A stretch of 64,000 nucleotides of DNA from Fumia sp045645505. Its GTDB lineage: Bacteria > Bacillota > Clostridia > Oscillospirales > Ruminococcaceae. The stretch covers positions 1-64,000 of the forward strand of contig JAZRIW010000024.1 of assembly GCA_045645505.1 (NCBI GenBank), written 5' to 3'. The position numbers and the translations under genes were made by a program. This document shows positions 35,533 to 43,746 of the stretch, one piece after another. Positions within the stretch are counted from its first letter, which is position 1. Each line of letters begins with the position of its first letter. The notes beneath the pieces were generated by a model. That model was given only the letters and a program-made list of their open reading frames with translations, searched no databases and was not told where the DNA came from.

Positions 35533-38500
35533 TTAATTTTTCTGGAATTCCTGTAAGGATTTCACCTTATTTGAGACACCATTTTTAATAGTGCCGATAC
35601 CTTCAACTGCTGCTTTTGCAGCCGCAAGAGTAGTTGCATAAAAAGTTTTATGCTTGACAGCTGCTTTTCTTATATAACTGTCATCCTCAGCAGATTGCTT
35701 TCCGATAGGAGTATTTATGATAAATTGAATGTCCTTATTCTCAATATAAGTACATATATTGGGAGTGCCTTCGGAAATTTTATTCACCCTGCGGGCAGAT
35801 ATTTTATTTTTACTGAGCATATCATAAGTGCCACCGGTTGCTAAAATAGAAAATCCAAGAGCGGAAAAATCCTTGGCAACTTCCAGGGCTTCTTCCTTAT
35901 CGTTATCATTTACACTTATCAGAACAGTTCCACTTAAAGGAAGTTCTGTGCCGGTTGCCTCCTGAGATTTATAGAAAGCTTCACCAAAATTTTCAGAAAT
36001 TCCCAAAACTTCACCGGTGGAACGCATTTCAGGACCTAGTATAGGATCTACTTCCTGGAACATATTAAACGGAAATACTGCTTCTTTTACGCCATAGTGA
36101 TTATTTTTTTTGCGTGACATATCCAAAACCGGAGATTTTTTATTTTCAAGCTCTGAAATAATAATCTCAGTTGCAGCCTTAACCATATTTATTCCGCAAA
36201 CCTTTGAAACAAGCGGCACTGTACGACTTGCACGCGGATTAGCTTCAAGTACATAAACCTTGTTGTCAGCTATGGCATACTGCATATTCATAAGTCCGCA
36301 AACATTTAAAGAAATAGCAATTTTTTTAGTGTAATCCTCGATAACTTTTTTAATTTCTTCAGAAAGCGAAATCGGGGGGAGAACACAAGCTGAATCTCCG
36401 GAATGGATACCTGCGAGTTCTATATGTTGCATAATATTCGGAACAAAACAATTTTCCTTATCGCAAACTGCATCTGCCTCTACCTCAATAGCGTGCATTA
36501 AAAATCTGTCAATCAATATCGGTCTGTCAGGAGCTACATCTATTGCCTTTTCCATATAAAAGGTAAGTTCTTCATCGGAATGAACAACCTCCATTCCACG
36601 TCCTCCCAATACATAAGAGGGACGTACCATCAAAGGATAGCCTATTTCTTTTGCAATTTCTAATGCTTCATCAACATTGACTGCCATACCTGATTCCGGC
36701 ATGGGAATAGATAATTTTTCCATCATCTCTCTGAATTGATCGCGATCTTCTGCCAGATCAATAGCCGCAGGAGATGTACCTAAAATCCTTGCTCCTGCAT
36801 TTTGCAGTGAACGTGCTAAATTAAGCGGTGTCTGACCACCGAATTGAGCAATAATTCCAATAGGATTTTCAGCCTTATAAATGCTCATAACATCTTCAAA
36901 AGTAAGTGGCTCAAAATATAGCTTGTCAGAAGTATCGTAATCGGTAGAAACTGTTTCAGGATTGCAGTTAACCATAATAGTTTCATAACCTAATTCTTTA
37001 AGTGCCAAAGCACAGTGAACACAGCAGTAGTCAAATTCTATACCCTGTCCGATACGATTTGGACCTCCGCCCAAAATCATAATCTTTTTAGAATTTTCAG
37101 AAACTGTTCTTTCTGCATTTACTTCATTATAAGTAGAATAATAATACGCTTCGTCTTCGGTACCACTTACATGAATTTTATCCCAATGTTCTTCAATTCC
37201 TAAAGAAATACGCTTATTTGCAACTGCCATTTCATCACAATTTAAAAGAATAGCAATATATTTATCGGAAAATCCGTCCTTTTTAGCTTTAGTTAAAAGC
37301 TCAGGGGAAATGTTTTCTATCGTAGAAGCTTCTATCTCACTTTCTTCTTTAATCAAGTCCATAATTTCATTTAAGAAATCTATCTTGATTTTTGTTAAAG
37401 CCTCAATTTCTTCCACAGTAGCACCTTTTTTAAGTGCCTCATAAATAATAAATTGTCTTTCGCTGGTAGGAACTTCAAGTGATTTTAAGAGTTCCTTTTT
37501 GCTCATCTTTTCAAATTTTTCAATATGACCTAATCCATATCTTCCTATTTCAAGTGAACGTATAGCCTTAAGATAAGCTTCCTTGAAGGTCTTTCCTATA
37601 CTCATTACTTCGCCTACTGCACGCATCTGAGTACCGAGCTTATCTTCTGCACCCTTGAATTTTTCAAAAGCCCAACGTGCAAATTTGATAACCACGTAAT
37701 CACCGTCAGGAGTATAATTTAAAAGATTTTTATATTTTCCGCAAGGAATTTCGTCAAGAGTAAGTCCTACAGCGAGCATAGCGGAAACAAGAGCAATGGG
37801 AAATCCCGTAGCTTTTGAAGCAAGTGCCGATGAGCGTGAAGTACGAGGATTTATTTCAATAACCACAATGCGATCTGTTTTGGGATCATGTGCAAACTGC
37901 ACATTGGTACCCCCGATTACATTTACAGCATCTACTATTTTAAATGCTTGTTCTTTTAATTTCTTTTGAATTTCCTCTTTAATAGTGAGCATTGGAGCAG
38001 CACAGAAACTGTCTCCGGTATGCACTCCTAACGGATCAATATTTTCGATAAAGCAAACAGAAATCATCTGGCCTTTGCTGTCACGAACTACCTCAAGCTC
38101 AAGTTCTTCCCAGCCTAAAATAGATTCTTCAATCAGAACCTGTCCGATAATACTGGCTTTTATACCGCGGGAAACGATAATTTCAAGTTGTTCTTCATTA
38201 TATACAAGTCCTCCGCCTGCACCGCCCATTGTGAAAGCAGGACGCACAACTACCGGATAATTAAGCTCTTCGGCTATTTTTTTAGCTTCCTCAACTGAAT
38301 AGGCAGGAGCACTTTTAGCCATTTCAATACCTAGGGAATCCATCATTTCTTTGAAAGCAATACGGTCTTCGCCACATTCAATCGAATCCACGTGAACACC
38401 GATAACCTCAACTTTAAATTTATCTAAAACTCCTTCTTTATAAAGCTCAAGACAAAGATTTAACCCCGTTTGGCCTCCCAAATTAGGCAAAACAGCATCA

Positions 38501-38748
38501 GGACGCTCTTTTTCTATAATTTCTGTAAGTCTTTTTGTATTCAATGGCTCAATATAAGTTGTATCGGCAATATCAGGATCGGTCATGATAGTAGCGGGAT
38601 TTGAGTTTACCAATACTATTTCATATCCAAGATTACGTAACGCCTTACAAGCCTGAGTGCCGGAATAATCAAATTCACATGCTTGGCCAATTACAATCGG
38701 TCCTGAACCTATTATTAAAATCTTTTTTATATCTTCTCTTTTGGGCAT
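35533..38748 (-). CDS. carB: Carbamoyl-phosphate synthase large subunit
   Basis: 1071 aa from the ATG at 38748, which is nine bases after AAGGA. Two homologous synthetase halves are visible. The first opens with KKILIIGSGPIVIGQACEFD; the second, near residue 555, repeats the pattern as KIMILGGGPNRIGQGIEFDY. ATP-grasp motifs include RPAFTMGGAGGG and RPSYVLGGRGME. The C-terminal MGS-like allosteric domain contains FSILATGGTYDML. It makes carbamoyl phosphate for pyrimidines and arginine. The small subunit gene carA is not adjacent, which is unusual since carAB is normally an operon. Confidence 0.97.
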   Translation of the reverse strand: MPKREDIKKILIIGSGPIVIGQACEFDYSGTQACKALRNLGYEIVLVNSNPATIMTDPDIADTTYIEPLNTKRLTEIIEKERPDAVLPNLGGQTGLNLCLELYKEGVLDKFKVEVIGVHVDSIECGEDRIAFKEMMDSLGIEMAKSAPAYSVEEAKKIAEELNYPVVVRPAFTMGGAGGGLVYNEEQLEIIVSRGIKASIIGQVLIEESILGWEELELEVVRDSKGQMISVCFIENIDPLGVHTGDSFCAAPMLTIKEEIQKKLKEQAFKIVDAVNVIGGTNVQFAHDPKTDRIVVIEINPRTSRSSALASKATGFPIALVSAMLAVGLTLDEIPCGKYKNLLNYTPDGDYVVIKFARWAFEKFKGAEDKLGTQMRAVGEVMSIGKTFKEAYLKAIRSLEIGRYGLGHIEKFEKMSKKELLKSLEVPTSERQFIIYEALKKGATVEEIEALTKIKIDFLNEIMDLIKEESEIEASTIENISPELLTKAKKDGFSDKYIAILLNCDEMAVANKRISLGIEEHWDKIHVSGTEDEAYYYSTYNEVNAERTVSENSKKIMILGGGPNRIGQGIEFDYCCVHCALALKELGYETIMVNCNPETVSTDYDTSDKLYFEPLTFEDVMSIYKAENPIGIIAQFGGQTPLNLARSLQNAGARILGTSPAAIDLAEDRDQFREMMEKLSIPMPESGMAVNVDEALEIAKEIGYPLMVRPSYVLGGRGMEVVHSDEELTFYMEKAIDVAPDRPILIDRFLMHAIEVEADAVCDKENCFVPNIMQHIELAGIHSGDSACVLPPISLSEEIKKVIEDYTKKIAISLNVCGLMNMQYAIADNKVYVLEANPRASRTVPLVSKVCGINMVKAATEIIISELENKKSPVLDMSRKKNNHYGVKEAVFPFNMFQEVDPILGPEMRSTGEVLGISENFGEAFYKSQEATGTELPLSGTVLISVNDNDKEEALEVAKDFSALGFSILATGGTYDMLSKNKISARRVNKISEGTPNICTYIENKDIQFIINTPIGKQSAEDDSYIRKAAVKHKTFYATTLAAAKAAVEGIGTIKNGVSNKVKSLQEFQKN

Positions 38749-38787
38749 AGAGATCATTCCTTCCGCATTTAATATCTGTCAATAATA

Positions 38788-38816
38788 AGAATACAACTTT
38801 ATGTAAAAAAAATCAA
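38788..38816 (-). promoter_or_regulatory. carB promoter
   Basis: TTGATT, 17-bp spacer, TATTCT on the minus strand, 40 bp before the start codon; no attenuator or PyrR site is visible. Confidence 0.65.
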
Positions 38817-39004
38817 GAAAAAACAGAAGTTATCAGCATTTTTATCAGTATAACAAGTTTTTTAATAAAAAATAAATATCAATATATGAATATTCCCTAT
38901 GGTTTATCTATATAATTGTTAAAAATTTCCATTTTCTATAAACCACTATATATAGTAGTTTATACTTTTTTAAAAGCTATATTTTAGAGCCTTTCTATAA
39001 AAAC

Positions 39005-39036
39005 TAAAAAATCCCCATTTAAAGGGATTTTTTTAG
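39005..39036. terminator. Orphan bidirectional hairpin
   Basis: AAAAATCCC / GGGATTTTT stem with T-runs both ways, lying between two divergent genes where no terminator is expected. Confidence 0.6.
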
Positions 39037-39050
39037 TTTTAACATATGAA

Positions 39051-39225
39051 TGTGGAAAACTTTTTTGCTTTTTAAATAATTGTGGAAAAAAAGGTGGAAA
39101 ATGTTTAAAGTTGGTTATTTTTTTCAAAAAATTACTATTTGTAATATTCATTTTTTGAAGAATACCTTAAAATGGGAATGGATACCAATTTGGTATTTAA
39201 TCTCTTTTTTAAAATATTTTCCACA
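39051..39225. repeat. Cluster of DnaA-box-like nonamers
   Basis: TGTGGAAAA occurs at 39051 and 39081, GGTGGAAAA at 39093, and the reverse-orientation TTTTCCACA at 39217. Each of the exact copies is one base from the consensus TGTGGATAA. Confidence 0.4.
39182..39196. promoter_or_regulatory. Palindrome upstream of alr
   Basis: ATACCAA-T-TTGGTAT, perfect 7-bp arms about 80 bp before the alr -35. Candidate operator; regulator unknown. Confidence 0.4.
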
Positions 39226-39272
39226 CTAAAAACACTTTTTAAAAAAGAAAATTTGTCACGTGAATTATTTTC

Positions 39273-39301
39273 TTGAAAAACCAATCTAAATATAGTATAG
39301 T
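39273..39301 (+). promoter_or_regulatory. alr promoter
   Basis: TTGAAA, 17-bp spacer, TATAGT, about 50 bp before the alr start. Confidence 0.75.
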
Positions 39302-39355
39302 AATAATTAAGAAAATAAAAATTGATAATATATTTTGTGAAAGGTAAATTTAAGA

Positions 39356-40513
39356 ATGAGTTTTTTAAAACGAACATGGGCAGAAATAAACCTGGACAAT
39401 TTAGCTTTTAACATAAATGAAATCAAAAAAATACTTCCAAAAGATACCGAGATGATGGCTATAGTAAAAGCTAATGCTTATGGGCATGGAGATGAACTTA
39501 TAGCTAACGAGCTTCAAAGTCTTGGAATAAAACTTTTTGGAGTTTCAAATTTAGATGAAGCAATTTCCTTAAGAAACTCAAAAATAAAAGGGGAAATACT
39601 TTTATTGGGTGTAACACCTAAGGAAAACGCAAAAGAACTTTCTGAATATAATATTACACAAACAGTTTTTTCACTCGATTATGCAAAAAAATTAAATGAA
39701 GAAGCTATAAAAGAAGGCATTAAAATAAATTGCCACTTAAAAATTGATACCGGAATGGGACGAATCGGTTTTAACTTTAACGCAATTGATGAAATAATGA
39801 AAGTTTATAATTTTGAAGCTTTAAATTTCACAGGTGCTTTCACTCATCTTTCTTCTGCAGATGATTTAACGCAAGAAGGCAAAGATTACACATTAAATCA
39901 AGCCTTAAAATTTGATAAAACACTGAAATTATTAGAAGATAAGGGCATTACCTTTAAGACAAAACACATACAGAATTCTGCAGGGATTTTAAATTATCCC
40001 GATTTTAAATATGATATGGTAAGGGCCGGTATTATTCTGTATGGACTTTCTGTTGACAGTTTTAATGAAATTTCTCTGAGGCCTGTAATGTCACTTTACA
40101 GTAATGTTTCCATGGTCAAATATGTGCATAAAGGCGATGCAATAAGCTACTCCCGTAAATTTATTGCAGATAAAGATATGAAAGTCGCAACTGTGCCTAT
40201 AGGGTATGCTGACGGTTATTTAAGAGCTTTTTCAAATCGTGGCAGAATGATAATAAATGGTCATTATGCAAAAATTTTAGGTTCTGTTTGTATGGACCAG
40301 CTTATTCTCGATGTAACCGATATTCCGAATGTAAATGAAGGAGACATAGTAACAGTTGTCGGAAAAGATAATAACTGTGAAGTCACTTTCGAGGAACTTG
40401 CAAAAATTGCAGATACCATACACTATGAACTTGCTTGTCTTGTCGGGAAACGTGTCCCGCGAGTTTACAGGAAAAACGGAGAAATATCCGATGTAATTGA
40501 TTATATAATATAA
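39356..40513 (+). CDS. alr: Alanine racemase
   Basis: 385 aa PLP enzyme, fold III, making D-Ala for peptidoglycan. The PLP lysine is in MAIVKANAYGHG near residue 40. Other signatures are KIDTGMGRIGF, HIQNSAGILNYPDFKYDMVRAG, the C-terminal catalytic Tyr region VPIGYADGYLRAF, and GSVCMDQLILDVTDI. Start preceded by GAAAGGT. It is monocistronic, with a strong terminator shared with proS. Confidence 0.97.
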   Translation: MSFLKRTWAEINLDNLAFNINEIKKILPKDTEMMAIVKANAYGHGDELIANELQSLGIKLFGVSNLDEAISLRNSKIKGEILLLGVTPKENAKELSEYNITQTVFSLDYAKKLNEEAIKEGIKINCHLKIDTGMGRIGFNFNAIDEIMKVYNFEALNFTGAFTHLSSADDLTQEGKDYTLNQALKFDKTLKLLEDKGITFKTKHIQNSAGILNYPDFKYDMVRAGIILYGLSVDSFNEISLRPVMSLYSNVSMVKYVHKGDAISYSRKFIADKDMKVATVPIGYADGYLRAFSNRGRMIINGHYAKILGSVCMDQLILDVTDIPNVNEGDIVTVVGKDNNCEVTFEELAKIADTIHYELACLVGKRVPRVYRKNGEISDVIDYII

Positions 40514-40550
40514 AAAAAGGCTTAAGTCGTTTGACTTAAGCCTTTTTTTA
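40512..40550. terminator. Bidirectional terminator alr/proS
   Basis: AAAAGGCTTAAGTC pairs with GACTTAAGCCTTTT, flanked by A- and T-runs. Confidence 0.9.
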
Positions 40551-42293
40551 TTATAATGATTCCTTTACCGAAGCATTTATTTCTGCATAAAGAGTATTTA
40601 TAACATCTTTTACTGCAGAAACCACCTCGCCGATTGGTACTTTCTTAGAGATTTTTTTGTCACGGGTGACAATTTCGCAAACTCCCTCTTTCATATTTCT
40701 GGGGCTTACGATAACTCTTATCGGTACACCAAGCAAATCAGCATCAGAGAACATAACACCTGCAGAAACCTTTCTGCTGTCATAAATAGTCTCAATGCGT
40801 TCACTCTGTAAAGTTTCATATAACTTATCAGCAGTTTCTCTTGTTTCCTCGTCATCAGAACGCATACAGCAAAGATGTACCTCCCAGGGAGCTATGGAAA
40901 TCGGCCAAATAGGACCATATTCATCGTTATGAACCTCACATACAGATGCTGCAAGTCTGCCCACACCTATTCCGTAACAACCCATGATAGGATATTCTGC
41001 TTTACCTTCTGAATTGAGATAGGTCATATTCATAGATTTAGTATATTTTGTTCCCAGCTGAAAGATATTTCCGACTTCAATTCCCCTTGAAATGGTGATT
41101 TCTTTTTTACCGCAAACAGGACAGATACCGCCTTCTTTAATCTTTGCAAAATCATGATATTCAATATCCTTGCAATCTCTCTCGATATTAAGACCTGTAT
41201 AATGATAATCTTCTTTATTTCCTCCACAAGAAAGGTTAGTCGTACCTCTAAGAGAACTATCAAATAAAACGGTATAATTTCCCTCTAAATTAACAGGGCC
41301 TATGTATCCTGCCTTTAAACCACATTCCTCGGTAATAGTAGCAGGATAAATATCATCATCTAAAAATCTTGTAAGTTTTGCTTCATTTATATCAAGATCT
41401 CCTCTGATAAACACAACCACATAATCATCATTGGACTCTTTCTGATAAACTACCGCCTTGCAGGATTTTTCCAAAGGTGTATCCAAAAATTCACAAATAT
41501 CCTCGATAGTATGAATGTTGGGAGTGTGTTTCAATTCAAGAGCTTTTAAAACTTCATCCTTTTCGTTTTCAACTATATTTTCGGCAGCTTCCATATTGGC
41601 ACGGAATCCGCATCCCTTACACAATACAATGCTATCCTCACCAACATCAGTAAGAAGCATAAATTCATGTGATACGCTTCCTCCCATCATACCTGAATCA
41701 GATTCAACAGAAATTACCTCAGGTACACCTGCTCTTGCGAATATACGCTCATACGCACGATGACATTTATCATAATATTTCTCCAAATCTTCCTGTGAAG
41801 TATGGAAAGAATAAGCATCCTTCATTGTAAATTCACGAACACGGATAAGTCCGCCGCGGGGACGTGCTTCGTCACGGAATTTAGTCTGAATCTGATAAAT
41901 CATAAATGGATATCTTGAATAACTGTTAGCATATTCCCTTACAAGCTGAACAGCTGCTTCCTCATGAGTCATACCAAGCACCATTTTAGAGCCATTTCTG
42001 TCAGAAAATCTCAAAAGTTCATTTCCTACAGACTCATATCTTCCTGATTCCTCCCAAAGTGTACCCGGTAAAGCAACAGGGAAAAGAACCTCCTGCCCAT
42101 CTATAGCATCCATTTCCTCACGAATAATTTTTTCAATTTTTTTGGAAATTCTCTTCATAGGAGGATACTGAGAGAAAATTCCGTTTGCTACATATTTAAC
42201 ATATCCTCCCTTTACCATTAACGCATGGCTGTCAATAATACAATCTGAAGGACGTTCTTTAAAACGTTCACCTATAAGATTTTCCAGTTTCAT
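40551..42293 (-). CDS. proS: Prolyl-tRNA synthetase
   Basis: 580 aa from the ATG at 42293 (MKLENLIGERFKERP); an in-frame GTG three codons upstream lies within the Shine-Dalgarno. Class II motifs: motif 2 TKFRDEARPRGGLIRVREF near residue 140, and motif 3 CYGIGVGRLAASVCE near 450. An editing (YbaK-like) insertion lies between (CKAVVYQKESNDDYVVVFIR), followed by a Cys pair (CPVC). This is the long bacterial ProRS with an editing domain. It is controlled by the T-box leader immediately upstream. Confidence 0.97.
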   Translation of the reverse strand: MKLENLIGERFKERPSDCIIDSHALMVKGGYVKYVANGIFSQYPPMKRISKKIEKIIREEMDAIDGQEVLFPVALPGTLWEESGRYESVGNELLRFSDRNGSKMVLGMTHEEAAVQLVREYANSYSRYPFMIYQIQTKFRDEARPRGGLIRVREFTMKDAYSFHTSQEDLEKYYDKCHRAYERIFARAGVPEVISVESDSGMMGGSVSHEFMLLTDVGEDSIVLCKGCGFRANMEAAENIVENEKDEVLKALELKHTPNIHTIEDICEFLDTPLEKSCKAVVYQKESNDDYVVVFIRGDLDINEAKLTRFLDDDIYPATITEECGLKAGYIGPVNLEGNYTVLFDSSLRGTTNLSCGGNKEDYHYTGLNIERDCKDIEYHDFAKIKEGGICPVCGKKEITISRGIEVGNIFQLGTKYTKSMNMTYLNSEGKAEYPIMGCYGIGVGRLAASVCEVHNDEYGPIWPISIAPWEVHLCCMRSDDEETRETADKLYETLQSERIETIYDSRKVSAGVMFSDADLLGVPIRVIVSPRNMKEGVCEIVTRDKKISKKVPIGEVVSAVKDVINTLYAEINASVKESL

Positions 42294-42302
42294 TATTTTC
42301 AC

Positions 42303-42547
42303 CTTTCCTTTTGCAATATAAAACGCCCTAAGCCAAAAGACTTAGGGCGAAAAAATCCGCGGTACCACCTAAATTCAGAAAAATCTGCACTTATTACCCT
42401 GATAACGGAGGGGCCGATGAACTTAAATCACTCATAACTCCAAGGCGGGTTCATTCTTAAATGTTAAAGGCTTGCACCAACCGCCTTCTCTCTTAAAACA
42501 CAATAAAAATTACTATTCCTCTTCAACGCTTTTTTCTTTAATGGAAT
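42303..42547 (-). ncRNA. T-box riboswitch leader of proS
   Basis: The T-box sequence TGGTACCGCG on the minus strand (42358-42367) sits before an intrinsic terminator hairpin (CGCCCTAAG / CTTAGGGCG plus T-run, 42324-42349). Stem I carries GGTTGGTGCAAGCC, and the specifier-loop region (GAACCCGCC, about 42443-42452) offers proline codons CCC/CCG. Uncharged tRNA-Pro should stabilise the antiterminator and allow proS transcription. Confidence 0.93.
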
Positions 42548-42548
42548 C

Positions 42549-42577
42549 ATTATATATTAAAGTTTAAAAATTGTCAA
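42549..42577 (-). promoter_or_regulatory. Promoter of proS T-box transcript
   Basis: TTGACA, 17-bp spacer, TATAAT on the minus strand, a perfect consensus. Confidence 0.88.
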
Positions 42578-42580
42578 CTG

Positions 42581-42859
42581 CTAATCAAAAGAGATGAATT
42601 TTTTTCTGATTAAAACTTCGGTTATCCGATAAATTTTACCAAGCCAGTTTTCGATAACATATGTCGAGACATTATAATATTCTGATAATTGCTTTACAGA
42701 AAACTGCTCTATAAACCGCAAGGTGAGAAACTCTTTTAAATTTATAAAATCCCCTACCGCAAGAGATATACTGTTCATAAAAACAGCTGAGGAAATAAGC
42801 TTTATAAAATTGTCCTGGCAAGATAATAATTTGTCTGTTTTTGTATTTCCTATTTCCAA
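42581..42859 (-). CDS. Small helix-turn-helix protein, possibly Spo0A-controlled
   Basis: 92 aa, starting at a TTG at 42859 with no strong ribosome site, so the start is uncertain. The C-terminal half is a clear helix-turn-helix (FSVKQLSEYYNVSTYVIENW) preceded by LKEFLTLRFIEQ, reminiscent of sigma-factor region 4. It is too short for a full sigma factor. I do not recognise a named family. Upstream lie a TATAAT and two tandem Spo0A-type boxes, so it may be a sporulation or stationary-phase gene. It reads into the proS promoter region without an obvious terminator. Confidence 0.55.
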   Translation of the reverse strand: MEIGNTKTDKLLSCQDNFIKLISSAVFMNSISLAVGDFINLKEFLTLRFIEQFSVKQLSEYYNVSTYVIENWLGKIYRITEVLIRKKFISFD

Positions 42860-42891
42860 AATATCACTACTTTTTAATATTACTTTAGCTT

Positions 42892-42897
42892 ATTATA
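42892..42897 (-). promoter_or_regulatory. -10 element upstream of the small HTH gene
   Basis: TATAAT on the minus strand with no -35 at 17 bp, as expected for an activator-dependent promoter. Confidence 0.5.
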
Positions 42898-42919
42898 CCA
42901 TATATTTCCTTTTACTTCC

Positions 42920-42936
42920 TGTCGAAATCTGTCGAA
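42920..42936. promoter_or_regulatory. Tandem Spo0A boxes
   Basis: TGTCGAA at 42920-42926 and again at 42930-42936, exactly 10 bp apart and on the same DNA face. Both match the 0A-box consensus TGTCGAA. They lie 22-45 bp upstream of the TATAAT of the small HTH gene, the position used for Spo0A activation. Confidence 0.6.
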
Positions 42937-42950
42937 GATTATTTTTATAT

Positions 42951-42982
42951 AAAAAGCCGTCTGTGACATTCACAGACGGCTT
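42951..42982 (-). terminator. Terminator after zinc-ribbon membrane protein
   Basis: AAGCCGTCTGTGA / TCACAGACGGCTT hairpin with T-run on the minus strand. Confidence 0.9.
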
Positions 42983-42986
42983 CTAT

Positions 42987-43373
42987 TTATTTTTTATATT
43001 CTCCACAATCCTTACAATACACACTGCCCGAATGGTTTCTTGTACCACATTTACAAACCCACCCTATATCATTTCTGTCGCTGATAGGCTTAATATTAGA
43101 ATTAAGGTAGCTACCACCACTATTTTGTTTAGCCGATGTTGAATCTGAAATCAAATTTCCATTCCTTAAATTAATACTATATATATTGCTGTTCATTGAT
43201 TCTAATAAATCTATTATTTCACCCAAAGCGTACCAAGAAAGAGATGTTATAAAAGCACAAAAAAATAAAAGCAACAATAACCAGAAACTTTCAAACACTA
43301 TTGCCAGAACCATAGATGCAATTGCACATATAATGCCTATTCCAATAGCAAAACCTTTACAAAGTATTCCCAT
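42987..43373 (-). CDS. Two-TM membrane protein with C-terminal zinc ribbon
   Basis: 128 aa. Two adjacent hydrophobic segments (GFAIGIGIICAIASMVLAIV and FWLLLLLFFCAFITSLSWYA) occupy residues 6-48, then a linker, then a four-Cys zinc ribbon (WVCKCG ... VYCKDCG) at the C-terminus. No enzyme motif. It has a perfect sigma-A promoter whose spacer and start point are overlapped by XRE-type operator sequences, and it is divergent from an XRE regulator, so it is probably repressed by that protein. Function unknown. Confidence 0.85.
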   Translation of the reverse strand: MGILCKGFAIGIGIICAIASMVLAIVFESFWLLLLLFFCAFITSLSWYALGEIIDLLESMNSNIYSINLRNGNLISDSTSAKQNSGGSYLNSNIKPISDRNDIGWVCKCGTRNHSGSVYCKDCGEYKK

Positions 43374-43400
43374 ATTTAGTAACCTCCACTAATTTGAAAA

Positions 43401-43417
43401 TATCCCAAATCGGGATA
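43401..43417. promoter_or_regulatory. XRE operator, main palindrome
   Basis: TATCCC-AAATC-GGGATA, perfect 6-bp arms between the divergent zinc-ribbon and XRE genes. It overlaps the predicted transcription start of the zinc-ribbon gene. Confidence 0.65.
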
Positions 43418-43422
43418 TTTAT

Positions 43423-43451
43423 ATTATACCATTATGGGATAATAATGTCAA
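43423..43451 (-). promoter_or_regulatory. Zinc-ribbon gene promoter with operator half-site
   Basis: TTGACA, 17-bp spacer, TATAAT on the minus strand, a perfect consensus. A GGGATA half-site (43436-43441) lies inside the spacer. Confidence 0.85.
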
Positions 43452-43462
43452 GAGGTGTTTTT

Positions 43463-43669
43463 ATGCGACTAAAAGAGCTTAGAAAACAAAAGGGCATATC
43501 GCAACTAAGACTTGCAATCGAAATTAATACAAACCAGAATACTATAAGCCGATATGAAACCGGAGAAAGAGAACCCGGCATCGCAGAACTTATTAAAATT
43601 GCTGACTTTTTTAATGTTTCTGTTGATTATTTACTCGAAAGAACTAATAACCCAAATATACAAAAATAA
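43463..43669 (+). CDS. XRE-family transcriptional regulator
   Basis: 68 aa from the ATG at 43463, preceded by AGAGGTG. It consists almost only of an HTH_3 domain (MRLKELRKQKGISQLRLAIE, QNTISRYETGEREPGIAEL, ADFFNVSVDYLL). Divergent from the zinc-ribbon membrane gene, with palindromic GGGATA elements between them, so it most likely represses that promoter and perhaps its own. No effector domain is present. Confidence 0.92.
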   Translation: MRLKELRKQKGISQLRLAIEINTNQNTISRYETGEREPGIAELIKIADFFNVSVDYLLERTNNPNIQK

Positions 43670-43697
43670 GCCAAACATTAAGTTTGGCTTTTGTTTT
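43668..43697 (+). terminator. Terminator after XRE gene
   Basis: AAGCCAAAC / GTTTGGCTT hairpin then a T-rich tract; overlaps the XRE stop. Confidence 0.8.
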
Positions 43698-43707
43698 TAC
43701 TAAAAAC

Positions 43708-43740
43708 AAAACGCCCTCTCTTTTACGAGAGGGCGTTTTT
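43708..43740 (-). terminator. Terminator of hydrogenase operon
   Basis: AAACGCCCTCTC / GAGAGGGCGTTT hairpin with flanking A/T-runs, seven bases after the hydA stop. Confidence 0.9.
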
Positions 43741-43746
43741 AAAAAA

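Larger units (their letters stand above)
38820..39272. other. AT-rich carB-alr intergenic region with hairpin and DnaA-box-like repeats
   Basis: This stretch lacks a credible gene. It holds an imperfect palindrome at 38940-38964 (AAACCACTATATATAGTAGTTT) only partly written here, a bidirectional hairpin at 39005-39036, four DnaA-box-like nonamers and one 15-bp palindrome. The hairpin in mid-region could end a short untranslated transcript. An 80-codon minus-strand frame at 39135-39377 overlaps alr and is judged spurious. Confidence 0.5.

Noticed and set aside
39135..39377. 80-codon minus-strand reading frame overlapping the alr start
   Set aside because: Very AT-rich composition, no ribosome site, overlaps alr and its promoter, and no recognisable domain.
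42581..42859. A complete sigma factor
   Set aside because: At 92 residues only a region-4-like helix-turn-helix is present; no region 2 for -10 recognition.
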